Source of the DNA: Bacillota bacterium
Lineage (GTDB): Bacteria > Bacteroidota > Bacteroidia > Bacteroidales > Bacteroidaceae
Reading direction: 5' to 3'
NCBI GenBank assembly: GCA_023664625.1
Contig: JAMPFD010000009.1
Coordinates: forward strand, 1-64,000
DNA: 64,000 nucleotides
Part shown: one piece after another, positions 35,853 through 43,578 of the stretch
Layout: each line of letters begins with the position of its first letter
Numbering within the stretch: position 1 is the first letter of the stretch
Notes under the pieces: model-generated
The model's database searches: none
The model's input: the letters and a program-made list of their open reading frames with translations, nothing else
What the model was told of the DNA's origin: nothing
Translations under genes and position numbers: made by a program

Positions 35853-36461
35853 TTATTCAACCTCCATGAGTTCGTCTATCTGTCCGATGACATCATTGAT
35901 ATTATGCAGCATCTTGAAAAACATTCTCAGACCTATTATAAAACCTATCACGCCTCCTATAAGACCACCGAACAGCAGACCAAACCTTCTCTCCTCATCG
36001 GGAATACCAGCCTGTACCTCAAGGATAAACCATATTATCCATACTATCATCACAGGAATGCTGACAGAAATGTAATACATCTCATGTTTCCTGAACCTCA
36101 CGAGCCGCTTGCCCTCCTCTATCAGATTGCCGGACATCATCTTGTCAGAACTGATAAAGCGCCTGTTCCAACAGATAAATGTCATACAGGCTACGAACAG
36201 CAGTTCCGTAACAACGACAAACCATACTGACAGTGGAAAGAGCACGACAAAATCGTAAACCATCAATATCATGGCAAGAATGCTTATGCCCAGAATTCTG
36301 CGCAGATAACGCTCCACACTGTTCACGCGGCTGCTCATGGCCTTGCGCATGAGACACTCGTTGACAATGGCCTCCTTGGCAAGTTTCTGTTTCAGCAGCT
36401 CCACCTGGTGCTGCATTTCCTCAAATCCTTCTATTCTATTCTCCATAACTGTTTCCTCCAT
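35853..36461 (-). CDS. four-helix membrane protein paired with an ECF sigma factor
   Basis: 202 aa. An N-terminal coiled coil (GFEEMQHQVELLKQKLAKEAIVNECL) precedes two close helices (ILGISILAMILMVYDFVVLFPLSVWFVVVTELLFVACMTFI), a cytoplasmic loop with RRFISSDKMMSGNLIEEGKRL, then two more helices (VSIPVMIVWIIWFILEV and FGLLFGGLIGGVIGFIIGL) and a charged tail. I recognise no family. It starts 14 bp after the sigma factor gene and ends at a strong terminator, so it occupies the position of an anti-sigma factor; whether it binds the sigma factor is unproven, and no FecR, RseA or zinc anti-sigma motif is visible. Confidence 0.75.
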   Translation of the reverse strand: MEETVMENRIEGFEEMQHQVELLKQKLAKEAIVNECLMRKAMSSRVNSVERYLRRILGISILAMILMVYDFVVLFPLSVWFVVVTELLFVACMTFICWNRRFISSDKMMSGNLIEEGKRLVRFRKHEMYYISVSIPVMIVWIIWFILEVQAGIPDEERRFGLLFGGLIGGVIGFIIGLRMFFKMLHNINDVIGQIDELMEVE

Positions 36462-36475
36462 TTATGTTTTTTTCA

Positions 36476-36958
36476 TTACTCGTTATTGTTCATTCTCTTC
36501 AGTTCTTCCTTTATCCTCACCAGACGGACGGAGACATTCTTTACTGAGATGCCCACAACAGCTCCAATCTCATCATAGGGCAGGCCTTCAAGCCACAGCA
36601 TGACGATAGCGCGGTCGAATGGTTTCAGACGATGTATCCTGTCGTGAAGCATTTTTATCTGACGTGAATCCTCATCATGGGTATCATAGAGATTGACATC
36701 CATCGAAAGACGTACAGACTTCCTGCGCCTCCGCTTCCTGTCGGCGGAAATGCATGTGTTGAAACTGACACGCCATATCCATGTGTCAATCTTGCTCTCT
36801 TCACGGAACGAGTCCATGCCTTTCCATAGATTGATGAGAACTTCCTGAAAGAGGTCTTCAGCCTCCTCAGCTTCCTTTGCGAACATATAGCACACGGCAT
36901 AGATGGCGCTTTTGTGCCGCTTCACAATGTCTGCAAACAGTCGTTCGTCCTTTTCCAT
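36476..36958 (-). CDS. ECF RNA polymerase sigma factor
   Basis: 160 aa, typical. Region 2: ERLFADIVKRHKSAIYAVCYMFAKEAEEAEDLFQEVLINLWKGMDSFREESKIDTWIWRVSFN, with the core-binding DLFQEVLINLW and -10-recognising helix; region 4: MLHDRIHRLKPFDRAIVMLWLEGLPYDEIGAVVGISVKNVSVRLVRIKEELKRM, a helix-turn-helix for -35 contact. The basic linker RKRRRRKS is unusual in its charge. It directs transcription of an unknown regulon and is probably controlled by the membrane protein encoded 14 bp downstream. Confidence 0.93.
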   Translation of the reverse strand: MEKDERLFADIVKRHKSAIYAVCYMFAKEAEEAEDLFQEVLINLWKGMDSFREESKIDTWIWRVSFNTCISADRKRRRRKSVRLSMDVNLYDTHDEDSRQIKMLHDRIHRLKPFDRAIVMLWLEGLPYDEIGAVVGISVKNVSVRLVRIKEELKRMNNNE

Positions 36959-37165
36959 ATATCATTTTGCTTTTGTTTATTCTGTCCTTTAGACGCAGAA
37001 CAGCGGAGGAAAACTACAGAATTGTTAGAAAAAATATCAAAGTAAGATAAAAAAGCATATACAGAGGTATATATGCATGAGCTTCAGGTGTATGAGAAGA
37101 AGTGTGACTGTAAGGTATGTATGTTTATGCCTTGCCGCCATACAGGCTACCGGCAAGGCATAATA

Positions 37166-37837
37166 TCAGCGTTTCTTACGCTTATAGCATTTCTCATAGT
37201 TGCACAAGCCACAGGTGTATGGCAGATAGCGGACATCTCTGCCAAGGCCAATGACACCGCTGACCGACTTTATCGGCATCATCAGTGAGGAATCAGTGAG
37301 CGAGACTCCGCAGGTCTCGCCATGGAATAGAGGGAACAGTTTCTGCTGTTCCATGACATGCCAGCCACAATATCCGGGAGAGAAACGGTTCGTGCGGTGC
37401 CATCCCAGTTTATCTATCTGTGCCTGCAAAACCTCTTCCATCTTGTCGGCACAACGTTCGACAAGGGCACTGCCTATGGAGTGTGCGAGATAAGCGCGGA
37501 ACATGTCACCACAAGTACCGTCTGGTGTGGCACCGTCAGGTTTCAGGTATCTGTCCATGAACGTCTGGTATTCCTGACCGGCGGTACAGATGAAAAAGCA
37601 GTATGCCTCTGCCTTCTTTAGCTGACGGCTTATTATCTTGCCGGCTTCAAAGCCTTCAAAGTCTCTTGTCACAAAGAAAGCCATCTTTGGACGCAGCCAC
37701 AGGCGCACTTCGCTGAGCATGGCCTCAACTTCCGCCTTGACATCACTGTCGGGAATACTGTCGCCATAGCCCATAAGGTCGTAAATATCCTTTATGCGTA
37801 CGTCAAGGTCGTCGTATGTCAGTTCTTTCGTTGTCAT
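37166..37837 (-). CDS. stand-alone methionine synthase (MetH) activation-domain protein
   Basis: 223 aa corresponding to only the C-terminal SAM-binding activation domain of cobalamin-dependent MetH. Landmarks: AYCFFICTAGQEYQTFMDRYL, RAYLAHSIGSALVERCADKMEEVL, and the SAM-site RFSPGYCGWHVMEQQKLFPLF, then LTDSSLMMPIKSVSGVIGLG (MetH itself has S-E-S-x-A-M-x-P-x-x-S-V-S-G). The end CGLCNYEKCYKRKK adds a cysteine cluster absent from full MetH. Some bacteria split MetH into separately encoded parts, so a role in reactivating cob(II)alamin is the best inference. Followed by hemW with a 53-bp gap. Confidence 0.85.
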   Translation of the reverse strand: MTTKELTYDDLDVRIKDIYDLMGYGDSIPDSDVKAEVEAMLSEVRLWLRPKMAFFVTRDFEGFEAGKIISRQLKKAEAYCFFICTAGQEYQTFMDRYLKPDGATPDGTCGDMFRAYLAHSIGSALVERCADKMEEVLQAQIDKLGWHRTNRFSPGYCGWHVMEQQKLFPLFHGETCGVSLTDSSLMMPIKSVSGVIGLGRDVRYLPYTCGLCNYEKCYKRKKR

Positions 37838-37890
37838 AAATGAACATGTCTGTTTTTCATTCTTCCTATGTCCGGAATAATGTCTTCATC

Positions 37891-39075
37891 CTAATCCGCA
37901 ACAAATATCAAGTCACTCATTATGTCATCTGATACATAGATTCCAGACTTGGTGAGACGCAATGTTCCGCCTTCCATCGTCAAAGTGCCGTTAATCCGAT
38001 GTTTCTCCGACTGCTCAAGCAAATAGTTGCGGTATGAGGAGGGAAGCATGCGGAGGGGGACTCCTTCCTTGGTCCTCATGGATGTGGTGATGATGTCGTT
38101 ATAACGCGTCGTGTCATCAATGTACTCAAACCCTCCGCCAATCCCGTCTTCAACGGGTATGCCGTCACGGGTAAGACGGATATACTCCTTAACGTCGCAG
38201 ACATTCCACCAACGGCGGGAGCCGCTATATGAATGTGCGGAAGCACCGAGACCGAGATACGGCACCTGATGCCAATAGGAGGAGTTATGCCGGGAACGGA
38301 AGGACGGCTGGCAAAAATTGCTTATCTCATAATGCACGTATCCGGCATCGGTCAGGCGGGTGACAAGAGTGTCATACATTTTCCAGGACAGTTCCTCGTC
38401 GATTTCTGCCACCTTTCCTTGCTCCAGCATACTGTACAGCGGTGTTCCTTCCTCATACATAAGAGAATAGGCTGAGATATGCTCCGGCCGCAACGCAAGG
38501 GTTTTGTCAATATCCTTGTCCCATCCCGCCAAAGTCTCAGAAGGGAAACCGAACATAAGGTCTATACTTATATTCCTTATACCGTTTCTCCTTAATCCGG
38601 CGACAGCCTCTACGACTTGGCTTGAACTGTGGCGGCGGCAGAGACGACGGAGTCTTGCATCACTGAACGTCTGTGCTCCCATGCTCACTCTGTTTATCGG
38701 AGAACGGCCTATCCATGCGGCTAATTCCTCTGTGACATCATCGGGGTTGCATTCCATGGTCCATTCAACGACACAGCTTGTATCAACACGTTCCTGTATG
38801 CCCCTGACAAGCTGGTCAAGAAGATGAGTGCCGAGCGTAGAAGGGGTGCCGCCACCGAAATAAACGGTTGTAAACTTCTCTTTCCCGGAGAATCCGACAC
38901 CGTCCCATTTCACTGAACATGGAAACGTCCTGTCATTCTTTGCAAGCCTTCCGTCAAGTTCCCGCAGGACAGCATGCACATACTCCTTTTGCAGACTCAG
39001 TCCCGTAGTGGAATAGAACCCGCAATATATGCATCTGGATGCACAGAAAGGTATATGCACATACAGACCTGCCAC
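37891..39075 (-). CDS. hemW: radical SAM heme chaperone HemW
   Basis: 394 aa. The start MAGLYVHIPFCASRCIYCGFYS gives the radical SAM cluster Cys11-x3-Cys15-x2-Cys18, then Cys-independent FGGGTPSTL (SAM binding), TMECNPDDVT, NRVSMGAQTFSDARLRRLCRRHSS and DLMFGFPSETLAGWDKDID; the C-terminal HemN_C part has YWHQVPYLGLGASAHSY. HemW carries heme to target enzymes and is often misnamed coproporphyrinogen oxidase. Its start directly abuts the cyclophilin stop (39076). Confidence 0.92.
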   Translation of the reverse strand: MAGLYVHIPFCASRCIYCGFYSTTGLSLQKEYVHAVLRELDGRLAKNDRTFPCSVKWDGVGFSGKEKFTTVYFGGGTPSTLGTHLLDQLVRGIQERVDTSCVVEWTMECNPDDVTEELAAWIGRSPINRVSMGAQTFSDARLRRLCRRHSSSQVVEAVAGLRRNGIRNISIDLMFGFPSETLAGWDKDIDKTLALRPEHISAYSLMYEEGTPLYSMLEQGKVAEIDEELSWKMYDTLVTRLTDAGYVHYEISNFCQPSFRSRHNSSYWHQVPYLGLGASAHSYSGSRRWWNVCDVKEYIRLTRDGIPVEDGIGGGFEYIDDTTRYNDIITTSMRTKEGVPLRMLPSSYRNYLLEQSEKHRINGTLTMEGGTLRLTKSGIYVSDDIMSDLIFVAD

Positions 39076-39813
39076 TTACTCTGCAACAGTAACCTTCATT
39101 ACTATGTCGTCAACAGGACGGTCGTCGGGATGTGTTGCCGACTGCTGAATTTTCTCTACCACGTCCAGACCTTCCGTCACTTCACCAAACACAGTGTACT
39201 GGCCGTCAAGATGTGGTGTGCCGCCAACAGTTGTGTAAATTTCTTTCTGCTCATCACTAAGTCCGCCGGTGCCTTGCTTCTTAACAGTCCTTTCGGTCTC
39301 TGCTATAAGCTTTTCCTGCAGTTCCATCAATCCTGACTGATCGCGGTTCTTGCGCATCTGAAGAATCTCGGCACGATGTCCGGCAACAAGTTTGTTGAAA
39401 ATTCCTTGCTGAGCCTGCATTTCAAGTTGCTTTGAAAGCTGGCCAAGCTGGCCTTCCTTGTATATGTCACCCCAAACGATATAGAACTGACTGCCGGAAC
39501 TTCTGCGCTCCGGATTGACCTCATCGCCCTGACGTGCGGCAGCCAAAGCCCCTCGCTTATGATAAAGTCCCTGCTTTATTTCCGCCTCTATGGTATAATC
39601 AGGACCGCCGGTGCCATAGTGCGCACCAGGAACCGGGTTCTTGGAGTCCGGATCACCGCCCTGTATCATGAAATTCTTTATCACACGATGGAATATCGTC
39701 CCGTCATAATATCCTTCCTTCGCAAGTTTCAGAAAGTTGTCACGATGTAACGGAGTCTCGTCATACAGGCGTACTATAATGTCGCCAAGGGTCGTTGAAA
39801 TCTTTACGTTCAT
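39076..39813 (-). CDS. cyclophilin-type peptidyl-prolyl cis-trans isomerase
   Basis: 245 aa, no signal peptide. Cyclophilin core: DNFLKLAKEGYYDGTIFHRVIKNFMIQGGDP with catalytic Arg in FHRV, KRGALAAARQ, SSGSQFYIVW, and the C-terminal LDGQYTVFGEVTEGLDVVEKI. Between SQFYIVWGD and LSDEQKEIY a ~75-residue charged helical insert (QLSKQLEMQAQQ...LMELQEKLIAETERTVKK) interrupts the fold; such inserts are usual in Bacteroidota cyclophilins. Cytoplasmic protein folding role. First gene of a unit with hemW, from a textbook promoter at 39837-39868. Confidence 0.94.
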   Translation of the reverse strand: MNVKISTTLGDIIVRLYDETPLHRDNFLKLAKEGYYDGTIFHRVIKNFMIQGGDPDSKNPVPGAHYGTGGPDYTIEAEIKQGLYHKRGALAAARQGDEVNPERRSSGSQFYIVWGDIYKEGQLGQLSKQLEMQAQQGIFNKLVAGHRAEILQMRKNRDQSGLMELQEKLIAETERTVKKQGTGGLSDEQKEIYTTVGGTPHLDGQYTVFGEVTEGLDVVEKIQQSATHPDDRPVDDIVMKVTVAE

Positions 39814-39836
39814 AGTCTTGTCGGTTTGTTTTTATG

Positions 39837-39868
39837 CAAAGTTACGACTAAGTTTTGAATAATGCAAA
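39837..39868 (-). promoter_or_regulatory. promoter of the cyclophilin-hemW unit
   Basis: Minus-strand TTTG (39865-39868), 20-base spacer, TAACTTTG (39837-39844), 24 bases before the ATG. Confidence 0.78.
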
Positions 39869-40185
39869 TGCTGTGGCAAATAATAAGGATTTTTGATGTA
39901 GTATCAATGTGATTTATGAAAGAAATCATTTATCCACGGCATACAACAGTCCATACAAAGATTTTCAGGTGAAAAATGGGGTTCAAACATATCACAAAAT
40001 TGTCAAAGGATGTAATGGCAAGGACATGGCATAATCTAAATAATAATCTGACATGCCTTTTTATAGTTTCCATAAGGCAACTATCCATATAAGATGGCCA
40101 ACAAAATTCCAAATCATACCTAAGCCATTACAACAATCTGCAGACTCAATATATAAGTTGTATTCCTAACAGTACTCATATATTA

Positions 40186-40218
40186 TTTGTTTTTTTAATA
40201 TCAATTGTAGTACCTTTG
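40186..40218 (+). promoter_or_regulatory. orphan promoter
   Basis: Plus-strand TTTG (40186-40189), 21-base spacer, TACCTTTG (40211-40218). No protein-coding gene follows on the plus strand. Confidence 0.7.
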
Positions 40219-40223
40219 CACTG

Positions 40224-40481
40224 CATGACGGAACGTCCTGCTTCGAAAGCAAAGAGTGTTCTTTGAAATTATTACATTATAAAAACAATGTCGTCAACAG
40301 AATTAATTTGCATTATACGTGCAGTTGTTTCCGCGGAAGACCTAAGGCGGCAGAGGGAGTGCAACGGATTGCATGCCCGATGAGACCTAATATTTTTTTA
40401 CCGGAAAGAACAAGTAGAGACAGTAAGATACGGTACGGCAACAGTGCCTGCCAACATCATGCTGTTCCATTTTGTTGGCAG
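40224..40481 (+). ncRNA. candidate non-coding RNA with boxA-like leader
   Basis: Bounded by the orphan promoter at 40186-40218 and an inverted repeat CTGCCAACA...TGTTGGCAG ending at about 40481. Inside are a small hairpin TGCTTCGAAAGCA, a boxA-like TGTTCTTTGAAA at about 40257 (compare E. coli rrn boxA TGCTCTTTAACA), a hairpin GGGAGTGCAACGGATTGCATGCCC at 40347-40370 or so, and a run of seven T at about 40393. The only frame is a 74-codon TTG-started one with unconvincing composition. It may be an sRNA, a regulatory leader, or a relic of an rRNA operon leader. The remainder of 39869-40185 shows nothing. Confidence 0.4.
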
Positions 40482-40494
40482 ACTTGATATAAAT

Positions 40495-40671
40495 AAGTAA
40501 CGGCTGTTGGAAATTGGTTTACACTAAAAACGCTTTTTTTTAGGCGGTTAGTGTACGGGAACCGGAGGAACAATGCGGACATTGTGACAGAGTGACAAGC
40601 ACTAACTGACAAAAAAGAACAAGGGTTAGTGAGAAAACATTATATTATAAAATAATTATCAATAGTTACTT
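40495..40671 (+). mobile_element. 177-bp MITE-like element, copy B
   Basis: Same ends (AAGTAACGGCTGTTGGAAATT... and ...ATAATTATCAATAGTTACTT) and internal blocks (TTTTTAGGCGGTTAGTG, GAACCGGAGGAACAATG, CATTGTGACAGAGTGACAA) as copy A inverted and copy C direct. Flanked by TA on both sides (TA-AGTAAC...GTTACT-TA). Located between the candidate ncRNA and the end of the EF-G2 gene. Confidence 0.82.
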
Positions 40672-40786
40672 AATAATGAGAAATCGTATCATCAAAGATC
40701 TGTATGGCATACAGAAAATTATAACTATTATGTTTCTACAGAGCCACGTTCTTCCCTGTTTCACAAAACAAGAGCACCATGAATAA

Positions 40787-40825
40787 TAAAAGAGTGGCCG
40801 TGCTCTCACAGCAGGACCACTCTTT
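40787..40825 (-). terminator. terminator of the EF-G2 gene
   Basis: Minus-strand AAAGAGTGG/CCACTCTTT stem with extra pairs in the loop, followed by TATTATTC. It begins about 70 bp past the EF-G2 stop codon. Confidence 0.7.
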
Positions 40826-40895
40826 GAAAAAATCACAAATTGTTTGCATATATGTCCGGGAAATACTTATTTTTTTCCCGAAATACATATACTCT

Positions 40896-43055
40896 TTAGT
40901 CTTCATTTGCCACCTCTGCCTCATGAGCCTTTATGAGGCTCTGCTGCATGTCGGCAGGAACAAGTTCGTAAGAAGCGAACTTCGTCGTGAATGATGCACG
41001 TCCGCCTGTAATAGAGCTGAGGGCAATGGAGTAGTTGGCAAGTTCCTTCAGCGGAATCTTCGCCTGCAACTTCTGGTATCCGTTTTCCGTATCCATACCC
41101 ATGATTAGCGCACGGCGTCCCTGAAGGTCAGACATTACGTCACCCATATAATCAGCCGGAACATATACCTCAAGGTCGTAGATAGGCTCAAGAATCTTCG
41201 GGCCTGCTTCCTTGAAGGCATCTGCAAAGGCGTGGCGTGCTGCAAGCATGAACGAGAGTTCGTTGGAATCTACAGGATGCATTTTACCGTCATAGACGAC
41301 TACGCGGACATCACGTGCATAAGAGCCTGTCAAAGGACCACGTTCTATACACTCCATGATACCCTTTAATATCGCCGGCATGAAACGTGCGTCAATGGCA
41401 CCGCCGACAACAGAGTTGAGGAACAGAAGCTTTCCGCCCCAAGGAAGATCAACTTCCTCACGGGACTTGATATTCATGCGGAACTCCTGACCATTGAAAC
41501 GATATACCGTAGGGTCCGGCATGCCCTCTGCATACGGCTCGACAATGAGATGTACCTCGCCAAACTGGCCTGCGCCGCCTGACTGCTTCTTGTGTCTATA
41601 GTCTGCACGTGCGGCCTTGGTGATTGTCTCACGGTAAGGAATACGTGCTTCCTCGAACTTGACATTTATCTTCTCGTTATTCTCAAGGCGCCACTTCAAT
41701 GTACGGAGATGGAACTCGCCCTGTCCATGAACGATAATCTGGCGCAATTCCTTGCTCTGCTCCACAACCCATGTGGGGTCTTCCTGGCGCATCTTTATAA
41801 GAGCCGCCATCATCTTTTCCGTATCAGCAGTATTCTCTGCAACAATAGCGCGTGAGTACTTTGAATTAGGATATTTGATAAAATCAAAGTGGTTCTCGCA
41901 GTCTTTTCCGTTAAGGGTATTCCCTGTTTTTACGTCTTTGAGTTTTACGGCACAGCCGATATCACCAGCTTTGAGTTCATCAACAGCTATGCGTTGAGCA
42001 CCGGCACATACATATATCTGGCCTATACGTTCCTTTGAGCCACGGTCGGCATTTGCCAGTTCGTCACCGGTCTTGATGGAACCTGACATCACCTTGAAAT
42101 AAGCGACCTCGCCAATATGAGGTTCAATGCCGGTCTTGAAGAAGTATACCGATGTCTGTCCCTCGGAATCACAGGTAATTTCCTCACCGCGAGTATTATG
42201 AACTTTTGGCATTTCGTCTACGAAAGGAACGACATTTCCAAGGAATTCCATAAGACGGCGTACACCCATATCTTTGCCTGCACAAACGCAGAACACGGGG
42301 AAAATAGAGCGTGTCACAAGTCCCTTGCGTATACCTTCACGCATCTCGTCTTCAGTAAGGGTCTCTGTCTCAAAGAATTTGTCCATCAATCCTTCATCAT
42401 TCTCCGCGGCAGCCTCAACAAGAGCCTTATGCATTTCCATTGCCTTATCCATCTCCTCAGCTGGAATATCCTCTATGACAGGTGCTCCGCCTTCCGGTTT
42501 CCAGGAATACTTCTTCATGAGAAGAACATCAATCAACGAATTGAACTCAGGGCCTTCATTCAAAGGATATTGTACAGGAACGCACTTGTTTCCATAAATT
42601 TCACGCAGACGCTCCACCACGTTGTTATAGTCACACTTATCGGAATCAAGCTGATTCACAAGGAATATAACTGGCTTCTTCAGCTTTTCTGTATAACGGA
42701 AATGGTTCTGAGTACCAACTTCCGGACCATATTGTCCGTTAAGCAGCAGTACGCAGGTATCCGTAACATTCAGCGCAGTAATCGCCGCACCCACGAAATC
42801 GTCAGAACCAGGACAGTCTATGATGTTCAGCTTTTTATTATTATACTCAACATGATATACCGTTGAGAACACGCTGTATCCATAATCCTGCTCTACAGGG
42901 AAGTAGTCACTCACCGTTGTACCCAGACTTACACGTCCACGACGCTGAATAAGTCCAGCCTCATAGAGCAGGGATTCAGTGAGGGTTGTCTTACCAGAAC
43001 CGTCATTGCCCAGCAATGCGATATTCTTAATCTCATGGGATTGATATACTTTCAT
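40896..43055 (-). CDS. EF-G2: elongation factor G paralog with altered G domain
   Basis: 719 aa, colinear with EF-G across domains I-V. The G motifs are modified: P-loop GNDGSGKTT (16-24; EF-G has AHxDAGKTT), switch I lacks the RGITI sequence (here EQDYGYSVFSTV, 56-67), G3 reads DCPGSDDF (81-88) so the catalytic His of DTPGHVDF is Ser85, and G4 is NQLD (135-138). Domains III-V keep translocation features, for example HGQGEFHLRTLKWRL and GPLTGSYARDVRVVVYDG, with FMLAARHAFADAFKEAGPKILEPIYDLEVYVP. Bacteroides EF-G2 of this type has been reported to support translation without GTP hydrolysis and to matter during starvation and gut colonisation; assignment here is by sequence. Monocistronic, flanked by repeat elements. 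Confidence 0.9.
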   Translation of the reverse strand: MKVYQSHEIKNIALLGNDGSGKTTLTESLLYEAGLIQRRGRVSLGTTVSDYFPVEQDYGYSVFSTVYHVEYNNKKLNIIDCPGSDDFVGAAITALNVTDTCVLLLNGQYGPEVGTQNHFRYTEKLKKPVIFLVNQLDSDKCDYNNVVERLREIYGNKCVPVQYPLNEGPEFNSLIDVLLMKKYSWKPEGGAPVIEDIPAEEMDKAMEMHKALVEAAAENDEGLMDKFFETETLTEDEMREGIRKGLVTRSIFPVFCVCAGKDMGVRRLMEFLGNVVPFVDEMPKVHNTRGEEITCDSEGQTSVYFFKTGIEPHIGEVAYFKVMSGSIKTGDELANADRGSKERIGQIYVCAGAQRIAVDELKAGDIGCAVKLKDVKTGNTLNGKDCENHFDFIKYPNSKYSRAIVAENTADTEKMMAALIKMRQEDPTWVVEQSKELRQIIVHGQGEFHLRTLKWRLENNEKINVKFEEARIPYRETITKAARADYRHKKQSGGAGQFGEVHLIVEPYAEGMPDPTVYRFNGQEFRMNIKSREEVDLPWGGKLLFLNSVVGGAIDARFMPAILKGIMECIERGPLTGSYARDVRVVVYDGKMHPVDSNELSFMLAARHAFADAFKEAGPKILEPIYDLEVYVPADYMGDVMSDLQGRRALIMGMDTENGYQKLQAKIPLKELANYSIALSSITGGRASFTTKFASYELVPADMQQSLIKAHEAEVANED

Positions 43056-43225
43056 AGCGATTCGTATATTAGGTTATTAGATTTTAGTACATTAGTCTTA
43101 GATTCCGGGGTAAAATTACGTATTATTTCTGGAAACTCCAAAATATATCTCAATATTTTAAAACATATTAAGGATATTATAAAAATTGACCAATATCAAA
43201 ATACCTTTTCATCAATATACATGTA

Positions 43226-43315
43226 AAAACGTTGAATTTTTATTCTACCTTTTCTCGCCATGGCAGAACAGAAAGGAGTTTCGTTCTGCTCATTTGGCTT
43301 AACGAAAACGTTGAT
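43226..43315. repeat. hairpin repeat element, copy 1
   Basis: About 88 bp: AAAACGTTGAAT at the left, then TCTACCTTTTCTCGCCATGG, stem GCAGAAC...GTTCTGC, then TTTGGC-TAACGAAAACGTTGA at the right. Left and right ends (AAACGTTGAA) are direct copies, and the centre is a perfect hairpin extended by GCC/GGC. Three more copies at 51126, 52194 and 53473. Here it lies in the 5' region of EF-G2. Confidence 0.8.
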
Positions 43316-43337
43316 TTCAATATAAGAAACGCCTTAT

Positions 43338-43513
43338 AAGTAACTGTTGGATATTAGTTTATACTAAAAATGCAGTTATTTTTTAAGCGGTTAATGTATG
43401 AAACCGAAAGAATAATGCACGCATTGTGACTGAATGACAAAAATCAAGCGACAAAAAGGAACAAGTTCTTGTGAGAAAACATTCAATTATAAAATAATTT
43501 TCAATAGTTACTT
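43338..43513 (+). mobile_element. 177-bp MITE-like element, copy C
   Basis: 176 bp, same orientation as copy B, with ends AAGTAACTGTTGGATATTAG and the complement of AAGTAACTATTGAAAATTAT. Left flank TA, right flank TT (one change from a TA duplication). Copies B and C bracket the EF-G2 gene as direct repeats 2.7 kb apart. Confidence 0.82.
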
Positions 43514-43544
43514 TTCAGAAACAGAAGCATAATATTTCAAAACG

Positions 43545-43578
43545 AAAAAAGACAGGATTAGTAAACCTTAATCCTGTC
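43545..43578 (-). terminator. terminator overlapping the end of the glucosaminidase gene
   Basis: Minus-strand stem GACAGGATTA/TAATCCTGTC (10 bp, 8-base loop) followed by TTTTTT. The 5' arm is made of the last codons of the gene and the TAA stop (43558-43560) falls in the 3' part of the hairpin. Confidence 0.85.

Noticed and set aside
40263..40487. 74-codon frame downstream of the orphan promoter
   Set aside because: TTG start, no ribosome binding site, and unnatural composition; a non-coding RNA fits better.
42117..42866. 249-codon plus-strand frame
   Set aside because: Shadow of EF-G2 coding sequence.
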